Origin: Gymnothorax reevesii
Lineage: Eukaryota; Chordata; Actinopteri; Anguilliformes; Muraenidae
Reading direction: 5' to 3'
Assembly (NCBI GenBank): GCA_029721435.1
Contig: CM056578.1
Span: 15,574,411-15,638,410, forward strand
DNA length: 64,000 bases
This document shows, piece by piece, positions 10,991 to 23,545 of this stretch. Position numbers and translations under genes: made by a program. Below the pieces are notes generated by a model. The model was not told the DNA's origin. It did no database searches and saw only the letters and a program-made list of their open reading frames with translations. Numbering within the stretch: position 1 is the first letter of the stretch; each line of letters opens with the position of its first letter.

Positions 10991-12066
10991 TCATTTTGGT
11001 CAGTTCAATTGGAAAATTAATATTGAACAGTATTTACCACGTTATTTCGAGTATTTCTTTAAATTAATTTATTTTTTGAATTTTTTGAAGTACTTATATT
11101 GTTTGTGCATTACCAGTCAGTGGTGTGAGTAATTTTGGAGCTCTCTGAAGGGCTTCTGATTTCATAACTGAAAATAAGATTCACTGGGCCAATGTCGTGC
11201 CATACAAGGCACTGGTGGATGGCTTCAAATGGGCAGGGTTGCTCCTGAAAAAGGCTCAAAAAATGTATCTGAAATTAAAAAATAAATAAATAAATTTAGG
11301 GGGTTTTCGCTACCATTACACTCAAGAGGTGATCGTTTTTGACCTATAGAAGAGCAAGAGAAGCTGTTGTAAAACTCTGAACAGTCTGCTTTCCAACTAC
11401 GAAAGCTTCTTATGTTGTGCTTCCCTGGGGACTTGAATGCACAACCCCATGGATGGTTATTCTGCTCTATCCTGATGCTTTCAAGCTGATAGCTTTATCA
11501 AGAGCTTGGTAAAGCTTACTGAAGCCACTCAAACATATTGCTTGTTCATAAGTCTCATGCCTTTTGATGTATCTCCATGCATGCATCATATCAATTGCAT
11601 TCCCAGTTTCCACCTGCAGCTTTAGTGCTCTCCAATAAATGAATTTGATCATGCTTGAATGGTAATCCACCCCAGCAGATTTTCACTGCTTATTTCACCC
11701 CATAAACAAAAAGGCTGAGTTTTATTTTCACGCAAATAAGAATGGATTGCTGGGTAAACAAATGCTGACATGCACTGATTTCTTTGGTCTTTTTTCACTC
11801 TCTCTCGTCATGCTTAAGTGCATTCCATTAGGCAATAATTAATTTCAAGAGTGTAGCCCAGTATGCAATATGTTTGTGCATAGTAAAAAGATAAAGCTGT
11901 CTCTTTCTCACCACAGTTGGGTGAGGTAGTCTAAAGGACATTTGGTGACTTTGTTCATTCACAGTCAATGGGCCCAACTGCGAAAGTTAGGATCAGTGAT
12001 TTTAGGAAACACACCCCTGGATAGTGCATATTGAATTTATTGTGAATCCTTTCAGTTTTCCGAAAT
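10991..12066. other. Intergenic, no gene seen
   Basis: AT-rich, with a short (aaat)n run at 11275-11296. No recognisable exon or element. Confidence 0.5.
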
Positions 12067-12400
12067 AAGTCCTGCTTTTCCATCCATCCATTAGCCAATC
12101 CTTCCTAGCTGGGGTCATGGGGAAGCTGGAGCCTGTCCCAGCCGAGATTGGGAGAAAGGCAGGAACACGCACTGGACAACTCGCCAATCTATTGCAGGCT
12201 TCACACACTGATACCTGTGGGTAATTTTTGAGTTTCAATCAGTCTGACATGGATACGAGTATCTTTAGCCTTTGGAAGAAAACCTGCATAAACAAGAGGA
12301 GAGCATGCAAGCTCCACAAACAAAAGCCTCAAGTTGAATTTGAACCCACAACCTTGAAGCTGCGGTACAGCAGTGCTACATGCTACCAACTCTGTCACCC
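12067..12400 (+). repeat. Dispersed fish repeat, about 330 bases
   Basis: Begins tccatccatccattag and has gctggggtcatggggaagctggagcctgtccc early on. Later come gaaaacctgcataaac, catgcaagctccac and gaacccacaaccttgaagctgcggtacagcagtgctacatgctaccaac. This word order is that of a very common teleost interspersed repeat. A second, more decayed copy lies at 42680-42970 and related words recur near 51400 in the opposite orientation. Confidence 0.7.
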
Positions 12401-12775
12401 TAAGTGCTGTTTAAACGGCAGCATAAGATCAAATTTCTTGGCGACCGTTCTGGACCCCCTTTACCCGGCGTACGGGAGTGGGTGAGCTACGCCGCAGTGG
12501 AGTCAGCAGACATGCCTACCCCAAAAATGCTATTTCAGTAACACATGCAAGTTCCATGCCTAATTTTCAGGAACATCACAGTTTTTTCAGGAACATTAAG
12601 TTCTACAGGAAATTATAATCCTTCAACTTTAGAAAACAATTAAACTCTATGAAATTAAGCGCAACAATTGATCATAAAATAATTTATTTGCATATTTTAA
12701 ACTTTTCAACAGTTGACCTTGAATAAGTAATGTTATGACATGTATTTATTGTTCTACAAAATACTAAGAAAAAAT

Positions 12776-13026
12776 GAAGAGTTTGGTTCCAAAACGCAAT
12801 AAGATAAAATTAATTACAAAAATTAAGATAATGCCATTGACTGGTAGTCCTGTGCTTCTTACACAAGGTGCAATAATCTGTTTTTAGGAATTCATACGAT
12901 AAGGTGTATTTCTTCATGGCCAATGTTTGTGTTTTTCTTTAAAATGCAATGGGCGCCAACATAGAAAAAGCGGATTTACTCAAAATGTGTAAAATGGATA
13001 TATTGCGTTTTGGAAACAAACTCTTC
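12776..13026. mobile_element. Small MITE with 25-base terminal inverted repeats
   Basis: The left arm at 12776-12800 starts gaagagtttggttccaaaac; the right arm at 13002-13026 is its reverse complement with one mismatch. The element is 251 bases and non-coding. No clear target duplication could be read. Confidence 0.75.
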
Positions 13027-15195
13027 AAATTATTCAGTTACTATTCTGTAAGGACATGGCAATACATGACACAAGGATGACAACAGCTAGATAGATCGAT
13101 TTTGAACTTTACTGCAAAGCGGCGTAATCGGTGTGTTTTTTTTTTTTTTTATGAGGCAACGTGTCTTCTGCAATCGTCTCTTCCACCTTGTCCGATCGAG
13201 AAGTCCGAATCACAAACGGAACAAGAGATAAATGTGTCACCTTTCTTGCTGAGTCTCAATACAGGCAATACATACTGAATTCATGATAATCCTCTCTGTA
13301 AGTTTGAACGCGCCGTTTCGTAGTTTTCTTATTATCGCTATCTGCTTTTCGTTTCTCAGATGCCATGATGGCTTTCCGCCATTCTCACGAAAACAATGCA
13401 ACACTAGGTGCGACACTAAGTTCGAGTGTTTCCGTGGTGATCACATGCAGGGGCGTCAATAGACCTAATACTGTACTGGGGCACACCTGGGGCACCAACA
13501 ACGCAAGCAAACAAATTTTAGCACAAATTTATCATAAACCAGAAACGCCCGCGTTTGAACACCCTCGGCCTGACGGTGCACACACGGACAGGCAGACGAC
13601 GAACTGATGACAATACCCTTCGGCCTGAAGTCGGGCCGAGGGTAAAAAGCATAAATAGTGATTCAAATTATACATTAATTTCAGATGATCTTGTTGTCTC
13701 ATTACCAAAGTACTCGATGAGCCCGATTCTCTGTTCATACAGAACCCATGTTTTAACGTGAAATAGCTCATATATGCTCATCAAACTTCGATGGCAATCT
13801 CAAGAAACCGAGTTGACAGTGCTAGGCTAACCATTGTGAAACAACGTTATGCCTATGATGAGCCAGTTAGCTATAAGGCAGCAGCTAATGCCTGCACTAG
13901 GCTACTTCAATTTACAGCCAGAGCTGGCTTGCAAGACGGCAGCTGAAAGTTTAAGCAATGTTGTGACATTTAAATTCCCACGGAAATGGCGACACGGAGG
14001 AGAAAACGAACAATAAGGACAGGCAGTTGCCCAGCACTAACCTGAAGACAGGTGGAGAGAATGACGGCGAGAGCAGTCAGCCCTGACAGACACCGCTGTG
14101 TGCGTGACCTTGTGTTCCGGAGTGAGTTCTGAAGTGAGCACTAGCCAAAGCCACGTGAATATTAAGTAGCCACATGCCATTGTGTACTATACGGAGTGAA
14201 GGGAATAAAGTAGCAATGAGTTACAGTCGTCATATTAAGTAGTTGTGTGCCTATGCACTTTCTGTTACTGTAGATTCTCTTACTGTAGATTATGTGGACA
14301 TGTAGACTTAAAACGTGATTTTTTTTTTAATCCCCTGGGGAAAATTAAACTGGGGCACTGCAGACCGAATATAGTCTGGTTCCGCTGATGATCAAATGAC
14401 AGTTGTAATTTCATTGATTACCGAGAGGTTCCGGACAATAATTATTCAGAAAAAGCTGGGCTGAACAAACCGGTTTCAGGTTTCCTTATACGACGCATGA
14501 GGAGTCAACAAACCAGTTTCAAATATTATGGCGGAACAAAGATGTTTTGGGTTATGAACAATATCGAAGCGAAGTTCGTTCTTGGCAAAATTAAACAAAA
14601 CACAAGTTTATATTTTTCATATTTTACAGTTTCCGTATTTTATTAAAACAACTCGTAACACCGTATTTTAATGTTTTTTCCGTACTAAATATGGACAACG
14701 GTATCGTAACGGTAGGCATGTCTGAGTCAGAGTCATCTATTGCCGCGGCGACTCTTTCTCTTCTCACCTGAGCTCCGGATTCTTTACACTATCTGTGTGT
14801 TAAGGTCGACCTAATTTCTTTTGGGAACTTTCGGACCTTTTTTATATGGACTTGGGTTTTGCTGATGACAACTAATATGTGTTTGTGATTATTATTTCCT
14901 TTGGTTGTTCCGGTGCGCACCCATCACCCCAATGTCTTTTGAATGCTTTCTGTCCAGTTAGGACGCAATTTTTTGTTTACTTGTTATAGTAATATATTTT
15001 GGAAAACTGAACTTTCTCTCGCCTTTTTTTCGTTAGAGTGTATTTTATTTAAATAATTAAGTTACTTAAAAGTAATAATTTCTTCTGATTTTGGCATTTT
15101 TCGTCGCTTTTAGGTCGGTCAATCGGCGCTGTCTAATAACTGCAATATCAGGTCCACCTGCTGCCTTAATTTGCGTTGTAGCGTTTATTTATAGA
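13027..15195. other. Intergenic with scattered repeat-like pieces
   Basis: No gene. At 13450-13515 the phrase caggggcgtcaatagacc...ctggggcacc looks like one end of a transposon; related tggggcac words recur near 14350. At 13570-13645 there is a cggcctgacgg...ggacaggcagacg...cggcctgaagtcgggccgagggtaaaaa block with internal inverted symmetry. Boundaries cannot be set. Confidence 0.35.
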
Positions 15196-16583
15196 CAGGT
15201 TCTACCCAGAAAATTAGAATATTCTCAAAAAGTTCATGTATTTCTATAATTCAACTTAAAAGGTGAAACCTAGATATTATATAGACAAATAACATGCAAA
15301 TCAATATATTTCAAGCTTTTATTTGTTTTGACTTTGCTGACTAGGACTTACAGCTTAAGAAAACCTTAAATTCAAAAACTCAGAAAATTAGAATATCACA
15401 TGAAATCAATAAAAAAGGATTTTAAATACAAAAATGTCAGGCCTCTGAAAGGAAAATCTTACATCTGTACTTAGTACTTGGTTGAGGCCCCTTGTGCACG
15501 AATGGCTGTTTTAATCTGGCGTGGCATGGATGCTACCAGCCTGTGGCATTTCTCAGGTGTTATTGATGACCAGCATGCTTCAATCACGGCCTTGTCCTCT
15601 TCTTTATTGTTTGGTCTCTTTTCGTTCACCTTTCTCTTGACAATGCCCCATAGATTTTCTATGGGGTTCAGATCAGGTGAGTTTGCGAGCCAATCAAGCA
15701 CAGTCATCCCATGGTTTTGGAACCAGGATTTGGTACTTTTGACAGTGTGGGCAGGTGCCAAGTCCTGCTGGAAGATGAAGTCTGCATCCCCATAAAGCTG
15801 GTCCACTGAAGCAAGCATGAAGTGCTCTAAAATGTCCTGGTGGATGGCGGCGTTTACTCTGGACTTGAGAAAGCACAGGGGACCGACACCAGCAGCTGAC
15901 ATGGCTCCCCAAGTCATCAAAGACTGGGGAAACTTAACACTAGATGTCATGCATTTTCCATCATGCGCCTCTCCAGTCTTCCTCCAGACTCTGGGACCTT
16001 TGTTGCCAAATGAGATGCAAAATTGGCTTTCATCAGAAAAGAGGACTTTGGACAACTGGGCAACAGACCTGTTCTTCTTTTCCTTTGTCCAGTGAAGGCG
16101 CCTCTGGCATTGCTTGCTGTTGAGGAGTGGCTTGACAACTGGAATTTGACATTTGAAGCCCATGTCCAGCATCCGCCTGCGGGGTGTTTTCTCTTGAAGC
16201 AGCAACTCTAGCTTCAGTCCACTCCTTATGAAGTTCCCCCACACTTTTGAATGGCCCTTTCCTTACCATCCTCTGCAGGTTGTTATCCCTCCTGCTTGTA
16301 CACCGTTTTCTTCCACACTTCTTCCTTCCACTTAACTTTCCATTAATGTTCTTTTGAGCCTTCAATATTGAACCTTTTCACGATATTCTAATTTTCTGAG
16401 TTTTTGTATTTGAGGTTTTAATAAGCTGTAAAACATAATAATCAAAATGACAACAAACAAATGCCTGAGATATCACACTTTGCATGTAATGAGCCTATGA
16501 AATATATTAGTTTTACCTTTTATGTTCAATTGCCAAAATAAACCAACTTTTACACGATATTCTAATTTTCCGAGTAGTACCTG
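15196..16583 (-). mobile_element. Tc1-like transposon with IR/DR termini, 1388 bases
   Basis: The left end reads CAGGTTCTACCCAGAAAATT and the right end, reverse-complemented, CAGGTACTACTCGGAAAATT. The right end is followed by TA (16584-16585) and a TA lies just left (15192-15193). Each terminal region is about 200 bases and contains two direct repeats of agaaaattagaatat. The outer pair is near 15207 and 16557 and the inner pair near 15381 and 16383, both spaced 174 bases. This is the IR/DR arrangement known from Sleeping-Beauty-type elements, where two transposase sites per end are required. The enclosed transposase gene is on the minus strand and defective. Confidence 0.92.
15471..16365 (-). 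pseudogene. Tc1-family transposase, frameshifted and N-terminally deleted
   Basis: Reading leftwards, 16365-16195 encodes the second DNA-binding subdomain (SGRKKCGRKRC...GELHKEWTEARVAASRE). A one-base frameshift in the AAAACACCCC run near 16190 then moves the frame. The remainder is open to the stop at 15471, with the DDE catalytic triad visible: FSDESQF (first Asp), FQQDLAPAHT (second Asp) and [11 protein letters not shown] (Glu). The usual glycine-rich GGGS-type box is replaced here by SSVKFPQS..TWGAMS. The first helix-turn-helix (about 60 residues) is missing: only about 30 bases separate 16365 from the inner direct repeat, which explains the short element. The protein would cut and paste TA-flanked DNA in the nucleus; this copy cannot make it in one piece. 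Confidence 0.9.
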
Positions 16584-16615
16584 TATTTGGTTTAAGTGAA
16601 TTGTTACAGTCTAAA

Positions 16616-16635
16616 AACTACACATCCCATGATCC
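16616..16635 (+). promoter_or_regulatory. ZNF143/SPR-like motif
   Basis: aactacacatcccatgatcc resembles the vertebrate ACTACAATTCCCAGAATGC promoter element bound by ZNF143. The match is imperfect, and similar words also occur inside fish repeats, so promoter function is a guess. Confidence 0.2.
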
Positions 16636-16639
16636 TCCT

Positions 16640-17440
16640 GATTCCCGGGCAGAATGAGTTTCAAATGCATTACAACTTACCAGCTTGCCATAGCTATTTG
16701 TTTGCTTAGCCTGGTGAGTCTATGAATTCGTCAGCCACTCTTATGTTATGTTTACTTGGTAGATTTTAAGTTTGCCAATTTAATTTAATAGCCAAGCATC
16801 TTTGGCCAACGTTTTTCTTTGCTTAAAAACTCGCTAGCTAGCTAATGAATGAGCTAATCAACTTTGTAGACGCATAACTGACCAAGCTACATGGCTAATT
16901 CAGGTCTGCTTGCTCATCTAAAGCTAGTTAAGTGTCGAAATAATTGCAATTAACGGTGTTTAGCGATTAATATTCACCATATGAGGCTAGCCGAGCAAGC
17001 ATACTGACTGTTAGCTGACTAACTTAGCCAGCGAGCTAGTTTACCAACTTTGGTAGCTGACTATCGTCATATTAGGTGGCAATTTGTAAATGCAAGCTCC
17101 CAAAATGTTCCCGGCTCAACGCTAGCTAAGTAGCCCAATAATGGCTATTCACCCATTATACTGACTAAACTAGCCCGCTAGCTAGGCTGGTGAACTACCT
17201 ATTTCACTAGCTTAGCCATTTGTAGTCATTGAACTTTAATGCTAGCTAGCTTGCTAAATAATAGTAAATGACATTAAACCAACCATTTATGGTTTCTATT
17301 GATTTAGTTATATGCATGTAATAAGCTCACTAGCTGGCTAGCAAGGTGGCTCGCTAGCGTAGCTAAATGCCAGCTTGCTAAATGGTGAAATAGCTCATTG
17401 TGATCCATTCATTTCCAGGCATGTAGCTAGCTAATGTTGG
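16640..17440. repeat. Degenerate TAGC/GCTAGC-rich tract
   Basis: The word gctagct and close variants recur far above chance (for example near 16831, 17122, 17178, 17240, 17332 and 17422), embedded in otherwise mixed sequence. No unit length is fixed, so it is not a simple tandem array. No coding frame is recognised. Confidence 0.7.
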
Positions 17441-20400
17441 CCCGCTATGTGGATGTGCCAACATAGACAACAGCAATTTGAGGCACTGATCGGCTGCCAT
17501 CGTGGTACGTTGTGAACGTTTGCTGAAACTGAGGTGCCCCATTGGCACCTACAAACTGAACTACAAGTGCAAAAGCATATAGTTTTTGGCAATAAACAAC
17601 AAATTTGTTGTGATCATTTCGATCTGTATACCCCATAGGCTAATCTCGGTGCGAGGTGGCTCATGAAATTAATACGAGTTCAAATAATACAAGAAAGTGT
17701 CCAAAACCCATTTAGGAATTCTGTCGTAACATCAAAAGAATCTCTTTGGAATGAACTTCAGCTAGTAAGGAAATAAATTTTTTTTTTACCATGGTCTGGG
17801 TGAATACTCGATTCTGATTGGCTGCAGGGTGTCCGTTAAAAAGTGTTGTCGTACACCTATAAAAAAGTTCCGGTGAAATAGCCTGATTGATCTAAATTAT
17901 TGCGCTGGCTCAAACGCTAGTTGGTAACTGTGGAAACATTTTCTTCCATCCAGCTCAAGCAGCCCAGTTAAGAAACTCATATGCCAGTCAATCTGTATGT
18001 TCACTTAAGCCAACCCCCTCAACAGCCTGACAATATAGCACAGGTCCAAATCTCCTCTGTAGTTGAAACCAGCAATGATGGGGGAGAACAATTAAAGATT
18101 TAATTAGGAGTAAAAAAAATCACTCCGGGCACAAATGTTTGGCAATCTATACAGGAGGTCATTTCAGAAATATTCCTGGTCTTAAAGGTCACCATTGCAA
18201 TGATACAATTGCAGAAAAATGCAAAGCATTTTTTGTTGTTGTTTTTGCACATTCCTCATGTAGATAATCATCTTTTTTTGAAATTTGAATGTCTCCAGAG
18301 CATACACAGAGTCATGATATGTTGTAATGACAAAGCCAATCAATTATAACATTAGATTTTCTTCTTGAATTAACATTTTTTAGTTTTATCCGTTTTCTGC
18401 CTTGATGATTGCTTTCTGGAGTATATCTTTAAGAAACGTGTAATTACATGAAACTTTAAAACATTCAAGTTTTGCATGACACTTGTTATTACAGCTCAAT
18501 GAATGTGAACTCACGTCCTTCAGAGAACAACAGCTTGACTGTTTTGGATGAATTCTGCTTTACAGCAGCCCAGGAAACTGACCCCTAACAGGGTGAATCA
18601 GTGTAAATTACACTGACTCCATCGCAGCACAATGGCAATTAGCGTCAAAAGCCTTTTCAGAACATGAGTCATACAGAGCTCCCGTGCTGCCATCCCGGAG
18701 GTAAGATTTTGGGTTCTACTTTGTGAGAGCAGCATGCTTATTACAGCCTGTCTTCTCCTCGTCTTGTTAATTACACCCGCACGTTCCCTGACAAGCTATG
18801 TATATACATGATCACTACTGATTTGTGTTGCGCTATCCTTTCATCTCTGTTTTCAGACTTTTCGCGTTAAAGAATTGAAATTATGACAGTTGAGCAGGAT
18901 GCCACATTTGTGAGATTGTTGTGCAGGTAGTCGCCATTCCACTTGCTTTTGATGCGTGCGTGATTCTTTGCATACATTCTGGAACTCGTCCCACCCATCA
19001 GAATCTGTGGGATGGTAATATATTTGAAATCTTACAGGTAAAAGCAATGATGGCTTACAGGGAATTTGAAATTTGGATTATGATTAGGACTGAGTTCTAT
19101 TGCTATGTCATGTAATTCCGTCACTTAGTGGTTTAAAACTCTAGTCTCAACTCTCTTCTTTCTCCTGAATTCTTTATGGTGCAAGTAAGGTACATTCCAC
19201 TTTTTTTATGAAAAAAGAGCTATACGGATCTGATTACTTTTTTTTAATAAATAATTTCTTTTCACTACAATGAGTACCAGCATGTAGAAGAAGTACACCG
19301 TAAAACGTTTTTACAGGAGTATTGTTGCTGTCATGTCTGTAGGTCCATCCGTCTGTGTATGTCCATAAAAAAAAACTCACTAAACACGCATGCACTGTAC
19401 GATCCCTGTTAGCACTATTGGGGGTCTCAGTGCCATAACAAACATGCGCAGAGGGGATCTTCATTGCTGAGGCACGTTTTCTTTCGTTCTTTACGACTGC
19501 TTATAAAATCTGGTCAGCATTAGGTTTTTGTCAAATTAGGGTTTAGTATCCTCTAAGTGACATTTAAGCACAGGTAATCTGGATTTGCGAGTAATATTAT
19601 CTTGCATATAGCATGCTGCAGTTGAGATGTGGAGCATTTCGACCTGAAATTCAACTACATCCAGGAAATATGGTAGTTTCAAGGCGATGCTCCGACTCCA
19701 AGATATTCAACCCTCTGGTACTCAGTGAGCTTACTGGTTTAACATGGAGTCATTTTCTGCTTGAATGTGCTCCCAAATTGCACTGCATGTGGTATTATAT
19801 CAAATTCACTTTAAAAACTCTGTTTTTGTAGTTACTTGCTACTAAAAATGCTTGTTTGCCACCTCCAGAGACCATGGTAAGCAAAAATATACCTTTTAGT
19901 TTCGAACCATTAATTCCTTCCAGACCATACACACAAGATGAAGGCAATTTACCCAAATATCACCTTGAAAAGAAACAAATTAACACCGATGCCACCTTGC
20001 GCGAATACTGCTTTGATCAAATGTTAAAAGGCTGCATCATCTCCTCTCCAGGCAAGGATGATTTTCATCAACAGACATTGTAAAGGAGTTCATACATTTC
20101 CCATCTGTTACCTCATAACGGACTGTACGTTGTGATTAATGACCCCCAACCCGAGATTGCTATCAGTGCTTTGAGCTGTTTCACTGCATAACCTCAGTGA
20201 ACAATGACTCTTTGAATCACACATGCAACAATGAAGGCAAGCCAAAGGAAGCTTTAAGACGTTCCTTACTTCAAGCCCATGTTAGGAGTCTAGGTATGCA
20301 GCATTTTATTGAGTGTATGAACAGGAAAAGATAAATGAACTGAATGTGTTTGGAAACCTTCTTCCGAATGGCATTTATGGGCATGACTCATATATAATCC

Positions 20401-20720
20401 CGCTGAATGTCCACCTACACAAGACATAGCAGGCAATTTACATTGAGCAATTATGTAGGAACCTCACCGAATGTTGAAGGGTTATCCTTTTCATTTATCA
20501 GGGAATAGGGGGCATTGAAAAGGGTAATTGACACTTGCAGCAGACAGTGAACACCATAATTCATTGGACAGAGACACTTTTTTATTATTATGGTCTAGTG
20601 TTGGCTGAGTCAATGTACGCATCTGAATCCAACTGAACATGCAGTTTACAAGCCGAACATGTGACTGTAGACAAAAAACTCTCCTTAAACACCCATAAGC
20701 TAAAGATGGATGTATTACAG
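17441..20720. other. Intergenic, no gene seen
   Basis: Open frames are short. One minus-strand frame (17445-17636, 63 codons) has balanced composition but matches nothing I recognise. The rest is AT-rich DNA with small palindromes only. Confidence 0.5.
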
Positions 20721-20727
20721 GCATACA

Positions 20728-20772
20728 GTGTGTGTGTGTGTGTGTGTATAGATAAGTGTGTGTATATATATA
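20728..20772. repeat. (GT)n with TATATA tail
   Basis: A GT run followed by gtgtgtatatatata; the end of the TA run forms the left edge of the inverted-repeat element that follows. Confidence 0.85.
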
Positions 20773-22076
20773 GGTCACTCCATACTAAACTGTTCAATTC
20801 ACTGTGTTGTGTAAGAATGGTCAATAAAATTTTTTTAAGAGAATTAAATCATTTGCATTGTTCATATTTATTCACTCGCGGATTAAAGATATACATAAGA
20901 AAAAAACAGAGTCATCGGTCCAACAACACAGCAGATAAAGTGGTATCCTGATGTCAGCCAAGGCATTGTGAAAATATTTTGTTCCAAACTTTGGCAGCCA
21001 ACTTCATGAAATGCTCATTACATGTCTGTTGATACTTTGAAACAAAGTGAAATGAAATATGGCAGAGAAATACCCAGAATAACGGTTCCAATTGTCTGCA
21101 CTAAATTACCCGGACTCAGCTGATCAGAAATGCAATTTGAAATGACGAGGGCGTAACCAGTCGCGTCCTCATGTGTTACGTCCAGACCAGTGAGTTAACT
21201 TTCATAATGTATGCAAATGGCGTAAAGATGACCTTGGCAAACTAGGGTATTCACTTCCTGCATCAAAATATCACAAGGCGTTAGACAATCATATATACCA
21301 TACGTTAAAATATAATGATTGAAAAAATAAAAATTTTCTGTGTCCTAGTATCGTTTTACGACCATAGCAACATAAAGGAATATGCATAGATTGTGCCCTG
21401 TGCATAGACTGTATAAAGAGATGGACGCAGCACCGGGATCTAAAAAGTGAGGCCGATGCGGAAATCTAAAAAAATTGCATTATATTTAATCGCCAGCAGA
21501 TGGCGACATCATTGGTTGCAGAAAGAAGTTCAATGCTACTGAAGTCTATGAGAAAATGACCCTACTTTGCCACCTGATTTATTATTTCATTTTCATTCTT
21601 TGAAATGCCTTCTTATGAATAAAATTATTTATTCCTTTGGTGATTTAAAGCAACAAGTAACCAGTTACAAAATTTTAACAATGCTTTGCACTGAAGCCAG
21701 GTAAACAGAATACAAACATTGAGGACAATAGACATGAAAAACATTGACTGGCTGTAATTGTCCTTAAATGTTACTGATAGACTGAGGCCATTTATCATAC
21801 AAAAGAATTGACATTGAAATGTATCTGATTTTCAGGAATTTAATATCTGTTTTGTGTCCCCGTTACATTCACAACGCCTGCCACCTTTATGGGGTCACTG
21901 AAGCACATTATGGGGTCACTGAAATGAAGCGATCACTCAGTTTTATCTTCTTGCTTGCTTCTTTGTGATGCTAATAGATGGGGTTTCACCACTGCAATGA
22001 AAAAAATTTTATTTGAATTTTCATCAATATTGTAACACATTTGTACAGTTTAGTATGGAGTGACCCATATATATAA
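20764..22076. mobile_element. Candidate 1.3-kb DNA transposon with GGTCACTCCATACTAAACTG ends
   Basis: The left end has tatatataggtcactccata... continuing ctaaactgtt. The right end at 22045-22076 is the reverse complement (cagtttagtatggagtgacc, then a TA run). Inside, aataaaattttttt recurs in inverted position at 20823-20836 and about 22002-22015, so homology between the ends extends at least 80 bases with gaps. No transposase frame survives inside. The internal block at 21405-21530 (catagactgtataaagagatggacg...) looks like a known-style dispersed fish repeat. TA-flanked ends suggest Tc1/mariner ancestry, but the superfamily is an inference. Confidence 0.65.
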
Positions 22077-22530
22077 CATTTTGGAGTGGCCTAGCCAGAG
22101 CACAGACCTCAATCCTACCGAGAATCTGTGGAGGGAAGTGAAGACCAAGGTCATGGCAAGGAAATCATCAAACCTTGTGGATCTGGAGAAGTTCGCCAAA
22201 GAGGAGTGGGCCAAAATCCCCATGCAGACGCGTAGAAACCTAGTGATCAACCACAGGAAGAGTTTGGAGGCTGTAATCATGAATAAAAGCTTTGCCATCA
22301 AGTCCCGAGAAATGGGTATGAATAATTCTGGACATGGCATTTTTTTGTAAATCTGTCAAATAAAATACCAAAAAGTATTGTATTTCTCGAAAATTTGTTG
22401 ACTGTACTTCTTACAGCCTTATGTCAACTTACTGTGTCATTTGTGCAGGAATTAATTTGATTGTTCAAAAAATATCTTGAAAAAACCCAAAAATTGGTAG
22501 CGGTATGAATAATTTTGGGCATGACTCTGA
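22077..22530 (+). pseudogene. Tc1 transposase C-terminal fragment with its 3' terminal repeat
   Basis: The frame reads LEWPSQSTDLNPTENLWREV, the region of the third catalytic residue (here NPTE rather than NPIE, Glu retained), then [12 protein letters not shown]...RRNLVINHRKSLEAVIMNKSF. The terminal repeat runs from gggtatgaataattctgg (about 22315) to gaataattttgggcatgact (about 22527). The 5' two thirds of the gene, with both catalytic Asp residues, is absent: the fragment starts directly at the right edge of the preceding inverted-repeat element. It is the same family as the copy at 24551-25895 and preserves the uninterrupted version of the site where MITEs split that copy. Confidence 0.88.
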
Positions 22531-23305
22531 CTATCAGTAGTGTGAAGTGTGTGTATTCTATATATTCATCTTGTCTTTTCAAAGTAAAACGTAGCCTTTC
22601 ATGATAGAACAGTATAATTTATAGAACCAAACTTTCTTATATGGCAAATAAGCCTCTTTTAGGGTCCTGGACTCGCTTGGAACTGCATTCTTGTTGGTTT
22701 CTGTCCTTGTATGTTTCGCTGTCCCGTTTATTAAAAACAAGCTCCCAAGCTTTGTAAAGTCATCAGGATGGGAACCATATTCCTCCCAAGCTACTCCCTC
22801 CTGCCCTGGGATAGTTTGGCTCTGGCTAAGTGTTCAGTCCATCTGGCTGTGATCCCGGAAAGCCAGTGGCTGGTGATTGGCAATGTCTCCTAAACTTCAC
22901 CTAAACATCTGAACTGAACTGTGCTTTCCTCTGCTGGGCTCCATCCCATTGTTACCATGTTACTATCAATAAACCCCACTTCTGGATTGTACTGCACTGG
23001 ATTCCTGATCTGAATCATAACAGAGGGGAAAATGGGCACTGAATGACTTTGACTAGGGCCAAAGGGTTGGAGCATCACTGAAGTGGCAAGGCTTCCGTGG
23101 TTCTCTCTGTCAACATGTGAGAACCTACAGACAAACCGACAGACAGGGGACTGCGCCACAAGTCAGTGAGAATTCCAGTAATATGTATATTAGGATTGTG
23201 TCACAACACACTGTGCATCATACACTGCTACTGTATTTATAGCACTTTTTAGCTGGCAGACCAATCAAAGTTCCAACTCTAACCCTGATCTACCTCTAAA
23301 AGTAC
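22531..23305. other. Intergenic, no gene seen
   Basis: No recognisable exon or repeat boundary in this stretch. Confidence 0.45.
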
Positions 23306-23545
23306 CCCCAATGGGCATTGGAGCTTCATAACTGGACCTTGAAGCAATTGAGGGAGGTTGCCTGGTTCAATGAGTCCCATTTTCTTTTGCATCATGTATT
23401 TCAGCTTGGTAGGTGTGCACATTTACCTGGAAAGGGATGGTTGGAGGATGCACTTTGGGAAGAGGACAAATTTAGTCTAGGGAGTGTGATACTCTGGGGA
23501 ACGTTGTGCTGGGAACCGCTGACTTTGAAAATGTAAGTAACGTTG
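23306..23545 (+). pseudogene. Tc1-like transposase fragment (first-Asp region)
   Basis: The frame 23318-23536 reads LHNWTLKQLREVAWFNESHF, LLHHVFQLGRCAHLPG and GSVILWGTLCWE. This follows the Tc1 block around the first catalytic residue (WTLEQW..VAWSDESHFLLHH). The catalytic Asp is replaced by Asn (FNESHF) and the rest of the gene is absent. No terminal repeats are visible. Confidence 0.75.

Noticed and set aside
12490..14735. Possible 2.2-kb element bounded by agacatgcctacc and its complement ggtaggcatgtct
   Set aside because: The inverted match is only about 13 bases and does not extend inward; chance or unrelated repeats are more likely.
17445..17636. 63-codon minus-strand frame with protein-like composition
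   Set aside because: No recognised homology; too short to support alone.
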